From: Bos javanicus | Lineage: Eukaryota; Chordata; Mammalia; Artiodactyla; Bovidae | NCBI RefSeq assembly: GCF_032452875.1 | Contig: NC_083873.1 | Location: 74,211,987 to 74,275,986 of the forward strand | Length of the DNA stretch: 64,000 nucleotides | Reading direction: 5' to 3' | Shown: positions 33,543 to 44,520 of the stretch, piece by piece | How positions within the stretch are numbered: position 1 is the first letter of the stretch | Layout: each line of letters opens with the position of its first letter | Notes under the pieces: generated by a model | Database searches by the model: none | Seen by the model: the letters and a program-made list of their open reading frames with translations, nothing else | What the model was told of the DNA's origin: nothing | Position numbers and translations under genes: made by a program

Positions 33543-34060
33543 TCTAGGGGAAGAAATCAGTGACTTACATTCCCTTAGAGCAATAAGAGGATAAGACTTG
33601 TGGATGTTTCACCAGGTTCCCAGTCTCAGGGCACAGGGTTGGATTTCTTTACATCGTGATACATATTCCCATTCATGGTGGACAAACCAGCAATGAGTTA
33701 AGATTACAACCCTCATTCCTACCCAGCACTAGTCATGCTGGAAACCTTGGGAATGTCCAACTCCAGTCTAGGAGGTCGACATGCCTTGACCTGACTAGGG
33801 ATCTGGTCCTTGAAAGGTTGTCACTCCTCAACCTGCTTGGAGATCTTCCAGTCTAAGGGTCCCAGGAGATCGACATGCCTCGACCTGCCCAGGGACCCAA
33901 TTCTCAGGAGGCCAACCTGCCTCGACCTGCCTGGGGATTTGATGTCCAGGAGGTTGTCACTTCTCAGCCTGCCTGAGGATCTGCACCCTGACCAGGGGAT
34001 GCCTGGCTCTCAGGCTGCAACATTACTGGGTAGGATAAACTTCAGAAAGACTCACTCCTA
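33543..34060 (+). pseudogene. gag: gag leader / p12-like region remnant
   Basis: It lies immediately upstream of recognisable capsid sequence, where MA and the linker domain should be. No MA domain is recognisable. Frames here are short and dominated by a tandem repeat at 33768-33985 giving 14-residue units (for example 'RRSTCLDLPRDPIL'). Which frame was originally translated is not clear. Confidence 0.45.
33768..33985 (+). repeat. 42-bp minisatellite, five imperfect copies
   Basis: The anchor 'gacctgcctggggat' and its variants start at 33788, 33830, 33882, 33924 and 33966, giving spacings of 42, 52, 42 and 42. The 52-bp step contains a 10-bp insertion that shifts the frame. Because 42 is a multiple of three, each unit would add 14 residues if translated. 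Confidence 0.85.
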
Positions 34061-34485
34061 ATGAAGTCCACCCACAGAAATAGAAGGAAGCCTATTAGTT
34101 GTGGTGCTGTGCCCAATCTCACCAATAACTCAGAGGCCAAAAAGAATACCATTGTCTTCCTGAAACGTCTAAAAGAGGCCCTCCAAAAGTTTACCAATCT
34201 GGACTTAGACTCTTATGAGGGACAGGTTATTTTAAAGGACAAATTCCTGTCCCAATGTGCATCAGACATAAGGAAAAGTTAAAACAGCTATAGCAGCAGG
34301 ATCTTGCTGCCTCTTTAGATGAGATGGTCCAGACAGGCACCAATTCCTTTTGTAACAGAGAACAAGAGAGGGAGGCCAAGGCCCAGGAAAGGGAGAAAAG
34401 GAAAGAGATAAGGCATGCCCAGATGCTGGCCGCCCTCCAGGGAAGTCCTATCGCAAACTCCAAGTCCGTAAAGGACAAAGCATAA
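34061..34485 (+). pseudogene. gag: gag capsid C-terminal remnant
   Basis: Frame 34061-34282 carries a gammaretroviral capsid-like stretch: 'NTIVFLKRLKEALQKFTNLD' then 'DSYEGQVILKDKFLSQ'. This is followed out of frame by a charged Glu/Arg/Lys-rich segment (about 34340-34440) typical of the capsid-nucleocapsid join. Gag would be the structural polyprotein of the virion. N-terminal capsid and matrix are missing. I see no clear CCHC zinc knuckle. A frameshift lies near 34280 and stops follow 34480. Confidence 0.8.
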
Positions 34486-34739
34486 GGCAAATGACTAATC
34501 TTTGGGCACTGATTAGGACATTGGCCAAAGAGTTTCCAAACCATGACAAGTTCCTAAAATGGCTTGCTACAAATGGCATCAGTTGGGACACTGGGCAGCC
34601 CCTGCCCTCAGAACCCAAAAGCCTCAAGGTCAAGTGCCAAGCCTTCCCTCAAGATGGTTCAACAGGACTGAAGCAGCCTGCTACAGCTAGCCTGCCTGTC
34701 ACAGAAAACCATCAGAGTTCTGGAGCCAAGGGTGCAACT

Positions 34740-34985
34740 GGATGTGGCAGGTAGGCCTTAGAATTTCTTGGTTGACACAGGGGCTACCTAATCTGTAGCC
34801 CCAACTACCTGGCCTCCAACTCCTGAGCCTTCTCCTCTGAAACCTGTACCATTTTGGGTGTAATAGGAAAAACAAATACAGAAAGATTCACCCAAGCACT
34901 TCTCTGTTGCTGGGATGGACTAATACGTTCCCACCAGTTACTGGTGGTCCCTGAGGGTCCTACTCCTTTATTGGGAAAAGATGTT
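34740..34985 (+). pseudogene. pro: Retroviral aspartic protease remnant
   Basis: The active-site sequence D-T-G-A is encoded at 34774-34785 after 'EFLV', and a stop codon (34789-34791) follows one residue later. The later part ('HQLLVVPEGPTPLLGKDV', ending at about 34985) matches the protease C-terminus reaching toward RT. Retroviral protease is a dimeric aspartic peptidase that cleaves Gag-Pol. This copy is truncated and frameshifted, hence non-functional. Confidence 0.78.
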
Positions 34986-35830
34986 TCCCTGCCTTCAAAA
35001 TCTTGCAGCTATTGCAGTCCTTATAGAAGATGCTTTAAAATAGATGTCCTCTCTCTTGAGGGCAAACTATTTTTACCAGCCACCAAGTGAAACAACTCCT
35101 GAATGGGACAGGCCATTATTGGTGTCTGATCTAAGAATCTTCAGATATCAAGAGGTGCTAATGGAAAATCCAGGCCTGACTATATCCCCTTGTGAGGTTC
35201 TTAACCCAGTTACCATCCTGCCTACTCACTAGGGCTCTCTTGCCTTTCACTCTTGCCTAGAAACCTTGGACCGCTGGACAAAATCCCCAGAGAGATTGTC
35301 AGAAGATCCTCTGAACAATCCTGATGAAATCTGATACACTAATGGAAGCAGCTGTGTCTTGGATGGAAAAAAGTAAAAGATGGATATGCAGTAGTCTCCA
35401 ATTCTGAGACCACAGAGGCTAAACCTTTGCCACCAGATACTTCAGCCCAATTAGCTGAGCTCATAGCCCTAACTCGAGCTTTAGAGCTGGGAAAAGGAAA
35501 AAAGAGTAGCCATTTACACTGACTCCAAGTATGCCTTTCTGATGCCATATGTACATACTGCTAATGAAAAGAAAGAGGCCATTTGACCACCCACAAGTCC
35601 CCGATCAAATACAGTGATCAAACCCTTAGGCTCTTGGAGGCAGACCATCTGCCCACTGAGGTTTCAGTCTCCCATTGTAAAGGACACCAAAAAGGGAGCA
35701 CAGAAGTGGCACGAGGGAACCAAGCAGCCGATCAGGCAGGTAAGAGAGCAGCATTACAGAACAATGACTTAATAGGGGTTGAGACCTCAGTTCCACAGAC
35801 TAATTTACCAGGAAACTCCTTAAATGGCAA
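34985..35830 (+). pseudogene. pol: RT connection and RNase H remnant
   Basis: Immediately after the protease, sequence typical of the RT connection domain appears in another frame ('NLAAIAVLIEDALKIDVLS'), so the fingers/palm with the YxDD site are deleted at about 34985. RNase H sequence follows: a TNGSS segment near 35340, 'AQLAELIALTRALELGKGK' at about 35450-35505, and an aspartate in T-D-S-K at 35521. Further C-terminal sequence in frame 35583-35840 has 'GNQAADQAGKRAA'. At least five stops or frameshifts lie between these. Confidence 0.78.
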
Positions 35831-35935
35831 TCCTCTCTAGTACTCTTGCCTGGAAAATCCTATGGACAGAGGAGCCTGGTAGGCAATAGTCCATGGGGCC
35901 ACAAAGAGTCAGACACGACTAAGCTAGTTCACTTT
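35831..35935 (+). mobile_element. SINE fragment (BovA/Bov-tA body)
   Basis: 'ctctagtactcttgcctgga' runs to 'gagtcagacacgactaagct'. The tRNA head is absent. It separates RNase H from integrase sequence. Confidence 0.88.
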
Positions 35936-37490
35936 CTTTCCTTCATATACTGAAGGTAAGATTCTTAAAGCTAAGAGTGAGGGCTTTCAATAAGATCATA
36001 TGGGGTGGTTCCAAATGGAAGGACTCCTTTTTCTGCCTGGGAACCTCCATTGGAAGCTGGTTAATTCCTTACATGCCACCACTCATTTAGGGGAGAAGGC
36101 CCTCCAAAGATTTCTAGAAATGTCTTTCAGAGGAACAGGCTTCCAAATGACAATAAGGCAAGTGGTCTCCTCTTGTCCCCCTTGCCAATTAAACAACCCC
36201 CAAGGAGCTTGAAGTCCCCAGCTGGCCCAGCACATCCAACAATGGGGGACCTACCCAGGAGAGGACTGGCAGATGGACTTCACCCAGATGCCAATTTCTC
36301 AAGGGTATAAATACTTATTATTCATGATAGATACATTCACAGGATGGATTGAAGGCTTTCCCACCCAGACTGAGAAGGCTGAGGAGGTGGTAAAGAAACT
36401 GCTCCATGAAATCATTCTGAGATTTGGCCTTCCCAGGTCATTGCAAAGTGACAATGGGACATCATTTACTTCTAAGGTCACCTAAGGGATCTATAAAGCA
36501 TTGAGGATTACTTTTTAATCTCCATTGTGCCTGGAGGCCTCAGTCTTCAGGAAAAGTAGAGCCAACCAATTCTTAAAATCAGCGATAAAAAAGATAACCC
36601 AGGAGACCTCCCTGGGACGGAAGGAGACTTTACCAATAGCTCTCCTCTTCACCTGTATTGCCCCTAAGGAACAGGCTAGTCTTAGTCCTTATGAGATACT
36701 ATAAGGGTGACCTTTTGTTTATGTCAATGATCTCTTCCTAGATCCAGAGGCTCAGACCCTCTGGTCTTATACCATAGTTATTGGGCAATTCCAACAGGAT
36801 ATACACTTGTGGGGTGTCAGTTCAGTTCAGTTCAGTCGCTCAGTCATGTCCAACTCTTTGCGACCCCATGAACCGCAGTATGCCAGGCCTCCCTATCCAC
36901 CACCAACTCCCAGAGTCCACCCAAACCCATGTCCATTGAAGCAGTGATGGCATCCAATCATTTCATCCTCTGTCGTCCCCTTCTCCTCCTGCCCTCAGTC
37001 TTTCCCAGCATCATGGTCTTTTCAAATGAGTCAGCTTTTCCCATCAGGTGGCCAAAGTATTGGAGTTTCAGCTTCAACATCAGTCCTTGCAATGAACACC
37101 TAGGACTGGTCTCCTTTAGGATGGGCTGGTTGGATTTCCTTGCAGTCTAAGGGACTCTTAAGTGTCTTCTCCAAAACAGGACCCAAAAGATTCTAAAGAG
37201 TCCCCACTATATGTTCCAAGGACCCAAGTCCTAATTAAAGTTTGGAAAGATGGTTCCCCAAAGGCTCAATTCCAACCCACATGGGAGGACCCCTACCCTG
37301 TAATACTTTCTACCACCACAGCAGTCAAGGTATCAGGACATGACTCCTGGATTCACTACTCACAAGTCAAGCTGTGGAAGAAAACAAAAGAGGACACTCA
37401 ATACGCTTGTGAGCTCTGGGAGATCTCAGATACCTATTCAGGGCAACAAATGAGTGGAATTCTAATGAACACCCCCAAAATTAAGTTTCT
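35936..37490 (+). pseudogene. pol: Integrase remnant, split by BovB
   Basis: The zinc-binding domain is readable in frame 36000-36212: H at 36072 and 36084, C at 36174 and 36183 (HX3H...CX2C). The catalytic core in frame 36273-36485 keeps two aspartates (D at 36276 in 'WQMDF' and at 36450 in 'QSDNGTSF'). The expected glutamate falls near 36550, in another frame. After the BovB, the C-terminal SH3-like domain resumes in frame 37162-37602 ('VLIKVWKDGSPKAQ'). Integrase inserts proviral DNA. Stops at 36211-36213 and 36482-36485 make this copy non-functional. Confidence 0.85.
36819..37174 (-). mobile_element. BovB LINE, 5'-truncated, inside integrase
   Basis: Antisense from the 'gttcagttcagttcagtcgc' tail to 'agggactcttaagtgtcttc'. 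It carries the BovB C-terminal region (the complement of 'SNQPILKETS'-like sequence). I could not establish the TSD. Confidence 0.9.
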
Positions 37491-38100
37491 TGGGATAACA
37501 TTTCACAGGATAGCTCTAAAGGGACAACACAACTTGGCAGGTGTTGTACTCCAAAATAGACAGAATATAGATCTCCTGATCCCTGAAAAAGGAGGAACTT
37601 GAGCCATCTTGAAAGAGACATGTTGTTTCTGGGTAAATACCTCCAACTAAGTTAAAGAAAGCCTCACAGTCCTCAAGAAAAATATTCAGATTCTATAGGA
37701 TCTCAAAGAAAAGCTGGAGAGTTCTCAGGGTGGCTACAATCTCTCTTTGTGGGATCCTTCTCCTGGTGATAGGGAATTTGGAGTTGGCTAATGCCTCTAC
37801 TAATCCTTGTTACCACCATATTGATGCTGCTTATCATTGCTCCATGTATTATCAATTGTCTAATCCATTTTGTCTCTGCCCAAGTCAACAAGCTACAACA
37901 TGCAGTGCCAGTTCAACAAGGATGTATAAAACCACAGCCTACTATGGAAAATATCACTCACCCTTAGATGAACATCTCTGTAAGGACTCTGAGGCTTGAG
38001 ACTAGCAAGAAGAGGAGGCCCAATGCCCCTTGTCATCCAGTTCAGCTGGAAGTAGCCAGAGAGACCTCAATGCCCCTATTCTCAAAGAATTGTGCCTCCC
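37490..38100 (+). pseudogene. env: env transmembrane-subunit remnant
   Basis: The frame 37162-37602 passes from integrase C-terminus into TM ectodomain sequence, including 'AGVVLQNRQNIDLL' at about 37540-37575, so the surface subunit and the start of env were deleted between them. Where gammaretroviral TM has CX6CC, this copy has a TGA stop (37600-37602) in the first position, then six codons, then two Cys codons (37621-37626). Downstream membrane-anchor and tail sequence (37730-38000) is full of stops. Confidence 0.78.
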
Positions 38101-38105
38101 ATCTC

Positions 38106-38117
38106 TTGAGGGGGGAA
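38106..38117 (+). promoter_or_regulatory. Polypurine tract
   Basis: A purine run with GAGGGGGGAA immediately before the 3' LTR TG start, the standard plus-strand primer site of retroviruses. It supports the 38118 LTR boundary. Confidence 0.85.
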
Positions 38118-38509
38118 TGTTAGGCAGTTAGCATAAGAAAAAGGAGTCCAGAATGGCAGTGGCTAAAAGACACAGAAGGGAAAAGCCCATGAAAATAGAA
38201 CAAAGTAAGGTCAGAGGACCTAAGTGAGGACCTCAGGTAAAACAAACAGCCCTCCTGGAGATCACAATTTATACAGGACAGGCTCAGGGGGAGGAGGAAA
38301 AAAAAAAAAAAAAACATTAAAAGAGCAGCCAAAATTGAGCCTCTGGCTTCGCTTTTCTTCTTGTCTTTTGGGTTGGCTCACCCTCATGCCTCGAGGATGT
38401 ATTTTCCCTTCCTTGTCAAATAAAACTTAGCTGTAACACTGGTCCATCCATCGCTTCAAATTTTTGCTGTGACTAGACAGAACTGAGGAAATTACAAACT
38501 CCCCTGACA
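38118..38509 (+). repeat. 3' LTR
   Basis: 392 bp from TGTTAGGCAG to CTGACA. It has an AATAAA poly(A) signal at 38419-38424 and an A-run at 38299-38315. The 5' LTR carries AATAGA at the equivalent place. I did not find a convincing TATA box. Confidence 0.92.
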
Positions 38510-38513
38510 AAAC

Positions 38514-38744
38514 TGTCACCAAAATCTATGCTGTAAACCTATCCATCGCCTTCAAAATGTCCTCCCAACCTCTTGTTTATGATGATGATGGTGATAAGGA
38601 GAAGGAGGTGGAGGAAGATGATAAGAACACTTAATATAGCATCTAACCTCTTATCAAACTTTGAAGTATACTATACTGTGTTGTGTTGTTAGGTATATAG
38701 GCACTATAGTGTACCCTGGGACTTATGCATGTAGGATTACAGAG
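38514..38744. other. Unique DNA
   Basis: A GATGATGATG/GGAGGAAG purine-rich patch lies at 38580-38630. Nothing else is recognisable. Confidence 0.4.
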
Positions 38745-39058
38745 ATTCTGTACTTGCTGAATATCTCCCAGTTTCCCCCTCATTCCCAGTCCTTTGGAAT
38801 CATTGCACTCTTTTTTTATGAGTTGACTATTTTAGATTCATCATGTGAGAACATATATCATTTCTCTATGTCTGGCGTATTTCACTTAGACAGACGTCCT
38901 CCGGGCTCATCTACATTTTTATAAATGGTAGGATTTTCTTCTTTGTTAAGTTGAGTAATATTGTATTATATATGTATTCCACGTATGCTTTATCTTTTCA
39001 TCTATCAGTACACATTTAGATTGCTTCTATCTGTGGTATAACAACACTGTGATCTAAA
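38745..39058 (-). mobile_element. Older L1 3' region, antisense
   Basis: 'gagttgactattttagattc', 'ctatgtctggcgtatttcac' and 'ttgagtaatattgtattata', followed by 'tcatctatcagtacacattt', form the antisense order of an old mammalian L1 3' region. It is clearly more diverged than the L1 at 20334. Confidence 0.7.
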
Positions 39059-39934
39059 ACAAAAACAAAATAATTAAAATTAATGGTACAAACTATCAAT
39101 TCTGCAATTATAACAGTGAGTATAATAGGCAAACTGCAACAGAATATGTAATTCTAATAACATTCATGTTTACTTCTACTACCCAAAATATTCGTATTAA
39201 ATAACACATCTAAGTATCAAATATATTAAAGATATAAATTTATACTAACATTAAAATGTTTACTTTTTGGTTGGGAGAGAAAGTAATAAGATATGGAAAT
39301 GAAGAAACTTTAGTGATATTTGTAAATATTATTATTGATATTTTAGGAAAATAAATTAATCAAATATGCAAAATGTTAACATTTTAAAACTAATATCTAA
39401 GTTCAAGACAAGGTCCAGAAAATACATTAAAATAGGATTTTCAGACAGGGCTTAAGTAATACCATTGTTGAGAAAAAGAGTGATTATGAGGACCGAGGAA
39501 TCTGATAGCAAATAATAGACATTAATCATAGTACTGTACCCCTTTGGCAATTTTCAAAATCCTTGCCATCTTTGACATGCATAATTATGGTCTCCAATAT
39601 GTTTTGGAACACTTACTTCAATTATATGTTCTGACCAACAAAATAGCCATCAAATTCAATGATCCCCAAGTATATTATTTAACAATAGTATATTAATGTG
39701 GTGTTGTGATGATAGAATTTTAAAGCAGGAATCGTTTTGACTTGATTATTTTAAAAGGGTTTTAATTATAAAGAAGCATCATAGATTGTAAAACTAATTA
39801 TCATTTTGAATGTTTCTACGTTTAAGAAAATATTTCCATGAAGATCAACAATTTACATCCTGAACAGTACTTTTTAAATCCTTCTCACCAAATCTTTCCA
39901 TGTAGAGAATGTGGTGATATTTCACTCAGATTTC
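39059..39934. other. Unique AT-rich DNA
   Basis: No recognisable feature. Confidence 0.4.
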
Positions 39935-40068
39935 TCCACTGGCTCTGATACTTTCTAACTGTGTGACATTAGACAAGAACCTCTCTAAACTTCTATCCTC
40001 ACCTGTAGTAACTAAAACAATGGCCATTATTTCAAAGAGTAATTTTTGTGCTTTGAAATTGATAATCC
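39935..40068 (+). repeat. MIR element
   Basis: 'tttctaactgtgtgacatta', then 'gacaagaacctctctaaact' and 'tctatcctcacctgtagtaa', follow MIR order in sense. A SINE abuts it at 40077. Confidence 0.65.
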
Positions 40069-40076
40069 ACAAACGT

Positions 40077-40197
40077 GTGTGTTAGTTGTTCAGTTGTATC
40101 TCTTTGTGACTCCATGGGCTGTAGCCCTCCAGGCTCCTCTGTCCATGGGATTTTCCTAGCAAGAATACTGGAATGGGTTGCCATTTCCTCCTCTAGG
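40077..40197 (-). mobile_element. BovA-type SINE monomer, antisense
   Basis: 'gttagttgttcagttgtatc' to 'tgggttgccatttcctcctc'. It has no tRNA head. Confidence 0.85.
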
Positions 40198-41814
40198 AAT
40201 GCACATATACAACTTAATCATTTATTCAATAAAGTTACCAACAATTACTATTAAGTAATTTAATTTTAGGGACATTTTATTATTCTGAAATAAATTATTA
40301 CATATTTTTTACGTTATATACTACATGTAAGTATAATCTAAATATACATGCAAACTTGATAGGTGTCTATACTTTTTTCTAATATTATTTTCTTTTAAAG
40401 GGAGAGAAAATCATTCAAAATCACATTTGTTAGGTTCCTAAATTAATACAGACTTCTGTAGGTAGGTAGGCAAATAGGGGAAGGAATCAAAAAGAGAGAA
40501 AGATAAAGGGAGAGAGTAAAGAGTGACCACTTTTCCAGCAATTTGTATCCTGAATACCCTTAACTCCATTTCCCAGTCAGATAGGTCAACATTTCTCGTG
40601 GGTGTTAAGGGGAAAATCAGTTCATTTTGCAGTTTGCTCTTGGGAAGTAAATGGTCTGTATGATTTCACTTGGGAAAAATTATCATAAGGAATTTGTATT
40701 TCTTTTAGCTTCTCTGCGTCTCTTATTTTCAGTAATTTTGTTAGACAACTTTAACAAGGGAAGATTCTTAATCAGTAAGTTGTATTGGTGATCATGAGCA
40801 TCTTTGTGTTAATTGGAAAAAGGGAAAATAAATGATACAGAAGAATGCATGGATATGTATATATTGTAGCCACTCAAAAAATAGTTGTGTTTTTTGGATT
40901 TTGGGGGGAAAATTCTAGGGATTTCACTCTTTTTATAAAAATGAACATGGATTTGTGTCTTTGAACAAGAAAATTATATGTTGTCAAATAAATACTCCAA
41001 ATTTTATAAATCAGGGCAATAATTTATCTTTATTTTGGTAAATAGATTTCAAAATTGTTCAATATTTGAAGTATTCTGATTATATGGTTAAATAAAAATA
41101 TGTACTTTCCCAATTTTTCAAATGTAAATATGTGAAACCTCTGCTGAAGAAAAGCTATATTGGCAGCTTCAGAACAGTATTGTCTCATAACCTTCATTCA
41201 TGTAAACATAAATACATATTGAATTTCTTTTTCAGTCAACATTTCTTCAGGAAAGTTTCCAAAGCCCTATCCATGATTTGTTTTTGTCAAGTCATATCCA
41301 TCAAGTGAAGACTCTCTAAGAAAAGAAAGGTTGTAATGAGCTCTAAGGATAAAGATATAACCAAACTTTGTCTTAGGTCTCTCACATTCAACTGATGTTA
41401 CTGAGATATTAGGTGGTGATCACAGAATTGAGGCTGAAGATAGAGATTCTTACCCAGCCTACTGAACTTTATTGAGGAATACAGGAAAAGCTAGTTAAAT
41501 AAGGTATGATGGGTGTCAGTAGGGATAAAAAGAATAGAAAACATTTAAAAGGAGTGATAACATAGAAGGGAAAGCTAACTGTTTTTGCTAGTCATGTACT
41601 ATAGAAATTAAAAAAAAAATTCTAATGGTATAATTTTGAGGCAAATTCTAAGTAATATGATCCCAAATCTTGTGTTAATAAATCTTATCATTTAGCTTTC
41701 CCCTAAATAAAAAGCATATAACATTCTGAGGCTTTATTCCAAAATGATGATAGGCTATAAGTTTGAGGAGGCAAAAACAAACAAAAGAACAATGCGAGAA
41801 AGATCTTAATAACC
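40198..41814. other. Unique AT-rich DNA
   Basis: 1.6 kb without a recognisable gene or repeat. A short GTAGG repeat lies near 40458. Confidence 0.45.
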
Positions 41815-43372
41815 CAGATACTTATGATGCTGTAGTCATTCACTTAGAGCCAGAATACTGGAATGTAAAGTCAAGTGGGCCTTAGGAAGCATAGCTGTGA
41901 ACAAAACTAGTGGAGGTGACAGAATTCCAGGTAAGCTATTTAAAATCCTGAAAGATGATGCTGTTAAATTGCTACATTCAATATGTCAGCAAATTTGGAA
42001 ACTCAGCAGTGGCCACAGGTGTGGAAAAGGTTAGTTTTCATTCCAATCCCAAGAAGGGCAATGCCAAAGAATATTCAAATTATCATACAGTTGTGTTCAT
42101 TTCACATGGTAGTGAGGTTATGCTCAAAATCTTTCAAGCAAAGCTTCAACAGTGTGTGAACCAACCAAGAACTTCCAGATGTTCAAGCTGGGTTTAGAAA
42201 AAGCAGAGGTACCAGAGATCTAATTGCCAACATTCATTGGATCATGGAGAAAGGAAGGGAATTCCAGAAAATCTCTACTTCTGCTTCATTGACTATGCTA
42301 AAGACTTTGTGTGGATTACAACAGGAAAATTTTTAAAGAGATGGGAATACCAGACCTCTTTACCTATTTCCTAGGAAACCTTAGGGTAAAAAATCAACAG
42401 AACTGGACATGAAAAAATGGATTGGTTCCAAATTGGGAAAGGATTATGACAAGGCTATATATTGTCACCCTGTTTATTTAACTTATGTGCAAAGTACAAA
42501 ATGCAGAAAGTCAGGCTGGATGAATCAAAATAAAATCAAGATTGCTGGGAGAAATATAAACAATCTCAGATATGCAGATGATACCAGTATAGTGGCAGAA
42601 AGTGAAAAGGAACTAGAGACTCTCTTGATGTGGGTGAAAAAAGAGAGTGGAAAAGCTGGTTTGAAATTCAACATTAAAAAACTAAGATTAAGGCAGGTGG
42701 TCCCATCACTTCATGGTAAATAAAGGGGGAAAAGTGGAAGCAGTGACAGATTTTATGTTCTCAGGCTCCAAAATCACCGCAGACAATGACTGCAGCCATG
42801 AAATTAAAAGACACTTGTTCCTTGGGCAGGGGGGTGGCGGCGGGGGGTGGGGGAGGTGGCGGGAAATTATGACAAACCTAGACAGCATATTGAAAAGCAG
42901 AGACTTCACTTTTCTGACAACTGTCTGTATAGTCAAAGCTAAAGGTTTTTCTAGTAGTCATGTACAGATGTGAGACTTGAACCATAAAAAAGGCTGAGTA
43001 CCAAAGAAATGCTTTTGAATGGTGCTGCTGGAGAAGACTCTTGAGAGTCTCTTAAACTGCAAAAGGATCAAGTCAGTCACTCCTAAAGGAAATCAACACT
43101 GAATATTCATTGGAAGGATTGATGGCTGAAGCTGAAGCTCCAATACTTTGGCCACTAGATGCAAAGAGTCAATTCAAAGGGAAAGACCCTAATTCTGGAA
43201 AAGACTGAGGGCATGAGGAGAAGGGAGCCACAGAGGATATGGTGGTTAGATAACATTACTGACTCAATGGACATGAATCTGAGTAAACGCCAGGGGATGG
43301 CACTGGACAGATGAGCCACACATGCTGCAGGCCCTGGGGTTGCAGAGTGGGACAAGACTTAGTGACTGAACA
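41815..43372 (+). mobile_element. BovB LINE, 1.56 kb, sense
   Basis: The longest BovB here. It begins upstream of the RT fingers (frame 41955-42197 includes 'YHTVVFISHGSEVMLKIFQA', matching BovB order), continues through 'YFCFIDYAKDF', 'ILSPCLFNL' and 'NNLRYADDTSIVAESEKELE' (frame 42409-42723, YADD), then the C-terminal region, ending 'agtgactgaacaat'. Each segment lies in a different frame. A G-rich insert sits at 42824-42863. It is more diverged than other copies. Confidence 0.92.
42824..42863 (+). repeat. G-rich insertion in BovB, quadruplex candidate
   Basis: Where other BovB copies read directly from 'cttgctccttgga'-like sequence to the 'gttatgac' block, this one has about 40 bp of GGGG/GGTGG/CGG units with at least four runs of four or more G. 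It introduces poly-glycine in frame 42713-42973. Confidence 0.85.
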
Positions 43373-44294
43373 ATACTAACAAGGCTGGGAGATTCTTTAG
43401 CATCAGATTCAAAGGTATATGCTTCTTTCTCCACCCAAAAATGATTTGGTAAAAATTTCTACCATTTCGATGAAAGTATATTTTCTTTGCTTTAATCAAC
43501 TTTGAAAATCAGTCTTATTAGAATTTTTTTTCTGCTTTATTATATTTCTAATGAGAGGCCAGGGAGTTTGAATTTGACTGGTTTCCTCAGAAATTGTTTA
43601 TATGTACTTACAGCACTTGTGTGCCGTCTGTAAAATTAATAAAGGTAAGAAAAATTTATTTCTAGCACACTGAGAAAATGGAGGTAAGTGAGTGGGAAGG
43701 CTGTGCTTTTCCTATCAAAATGCAACATTTTTTTGCAGTGCAGAAATAAAAATAAATTCAACCTCAAGACATAAGCATATGCTCTAAATTGTATTGAGGT
43801 TTCCTACTAGCTATTTGGTCTAAACACTTCAAGTTCATAATGCAGTGTTAGGCTACAATAAAAGCAAAGAACTGTTTTTAAAAAATCTCTCAGTGGTTTG
43901 ATTCAAAGAGGGATTACTGGAATCATTGACAATATTATCATAATCATATCTCCTTCCTTATCAAGAGGTTTACAAATCACTAGACCTGTGTGACTTATCC
44001 ATCTGCCACATGGTAGTTATTGGCATTTTTTGAATGAGTGCTTAAAGGAATGAATGAATAAACCATCAGCAACTTAAATTATACAACTTCCCGTTGGTAT
44101 TTACATATGGTATTTATATCATTTTTATATGAGAATATTTTCCTTAGTAGGTTAAAGTGAAACATATGTGTATGTTTACAAAATAACTTCATAGATGTCT
44201 AATGTTGGAGGTATTTTTGAAGTGTTTTTCAAATGATAAATATAAAATTATACCATGTTTTGTTCTGATGACTAATATGGGTCTACCTCTTCTT
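43373..44294. other. Unique AT-rich DNA
   Basis: No recognisable gene. 'gaatgaatgaataaaccatc' near 44050 may be an L2/MIR end, which is too weak to call. Confidence 0.4.
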
Positions 44295-44520
44295 CAGTTC
44301 AGTTCAGTTCAGTTGCTCAGTCATGTCTGACTCTTTGCGACCCCATGAATCGCAGCATGCCAGGCCTCCCTGTCCATCACCATCTCCCGGAGTTTACTCA
44401 AACTCACGTCCATTGAGTCGGTGATGCCATCCAGCCATCTCATCCTCTGTCATCCCCTTCTCCTCCTGCCCCCAGTCCCTCCCAGCATCAGAGTCTTTTC
44501 CAATGAGTCAACTCTTCCCA
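44295..44520 (-). mobile_element. BovB 3' end, antisense
   Basis: The complemented tail 'cagttcagttcagttcagtt' runs to 'caatgagtcaactcttccca'. Only about 225 bp are retained, with low divergence. Confidence 0.92.

Larger units (their letters stand above)
30393..38509 (+). mobile_element. Class I (gamma-like) endogenous provirus, defective
   Basis: Two LTRs (30393-31472 including a BovB, and 38118-38509) begin TGTTAGG. The 3' LTR ends in CA. The 4-bp repeat aaac (30389-30392 and 38510-38513) flanks the element; 4 bp is the size made by gammaretroviral integrases. In order: leader, gag remnant, protease, RNase H, integrase and env-TM remnants, polypurine tract. No gene is intact: there are many stops, the RT palm and most of env are deleted, and at least five later insertions interrupt it. 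By eye the two LTRs differ at about 25 of their first 135 positions, so this is an old integration. Confidence 0.92.

Noticed and set aside
38120..38332. 70-codon minus-strand frame with a poly-Phe stretch
   Set aside because: It is antisense to the 3' LTR, and the Phe run is the complement of the LTR A-run.
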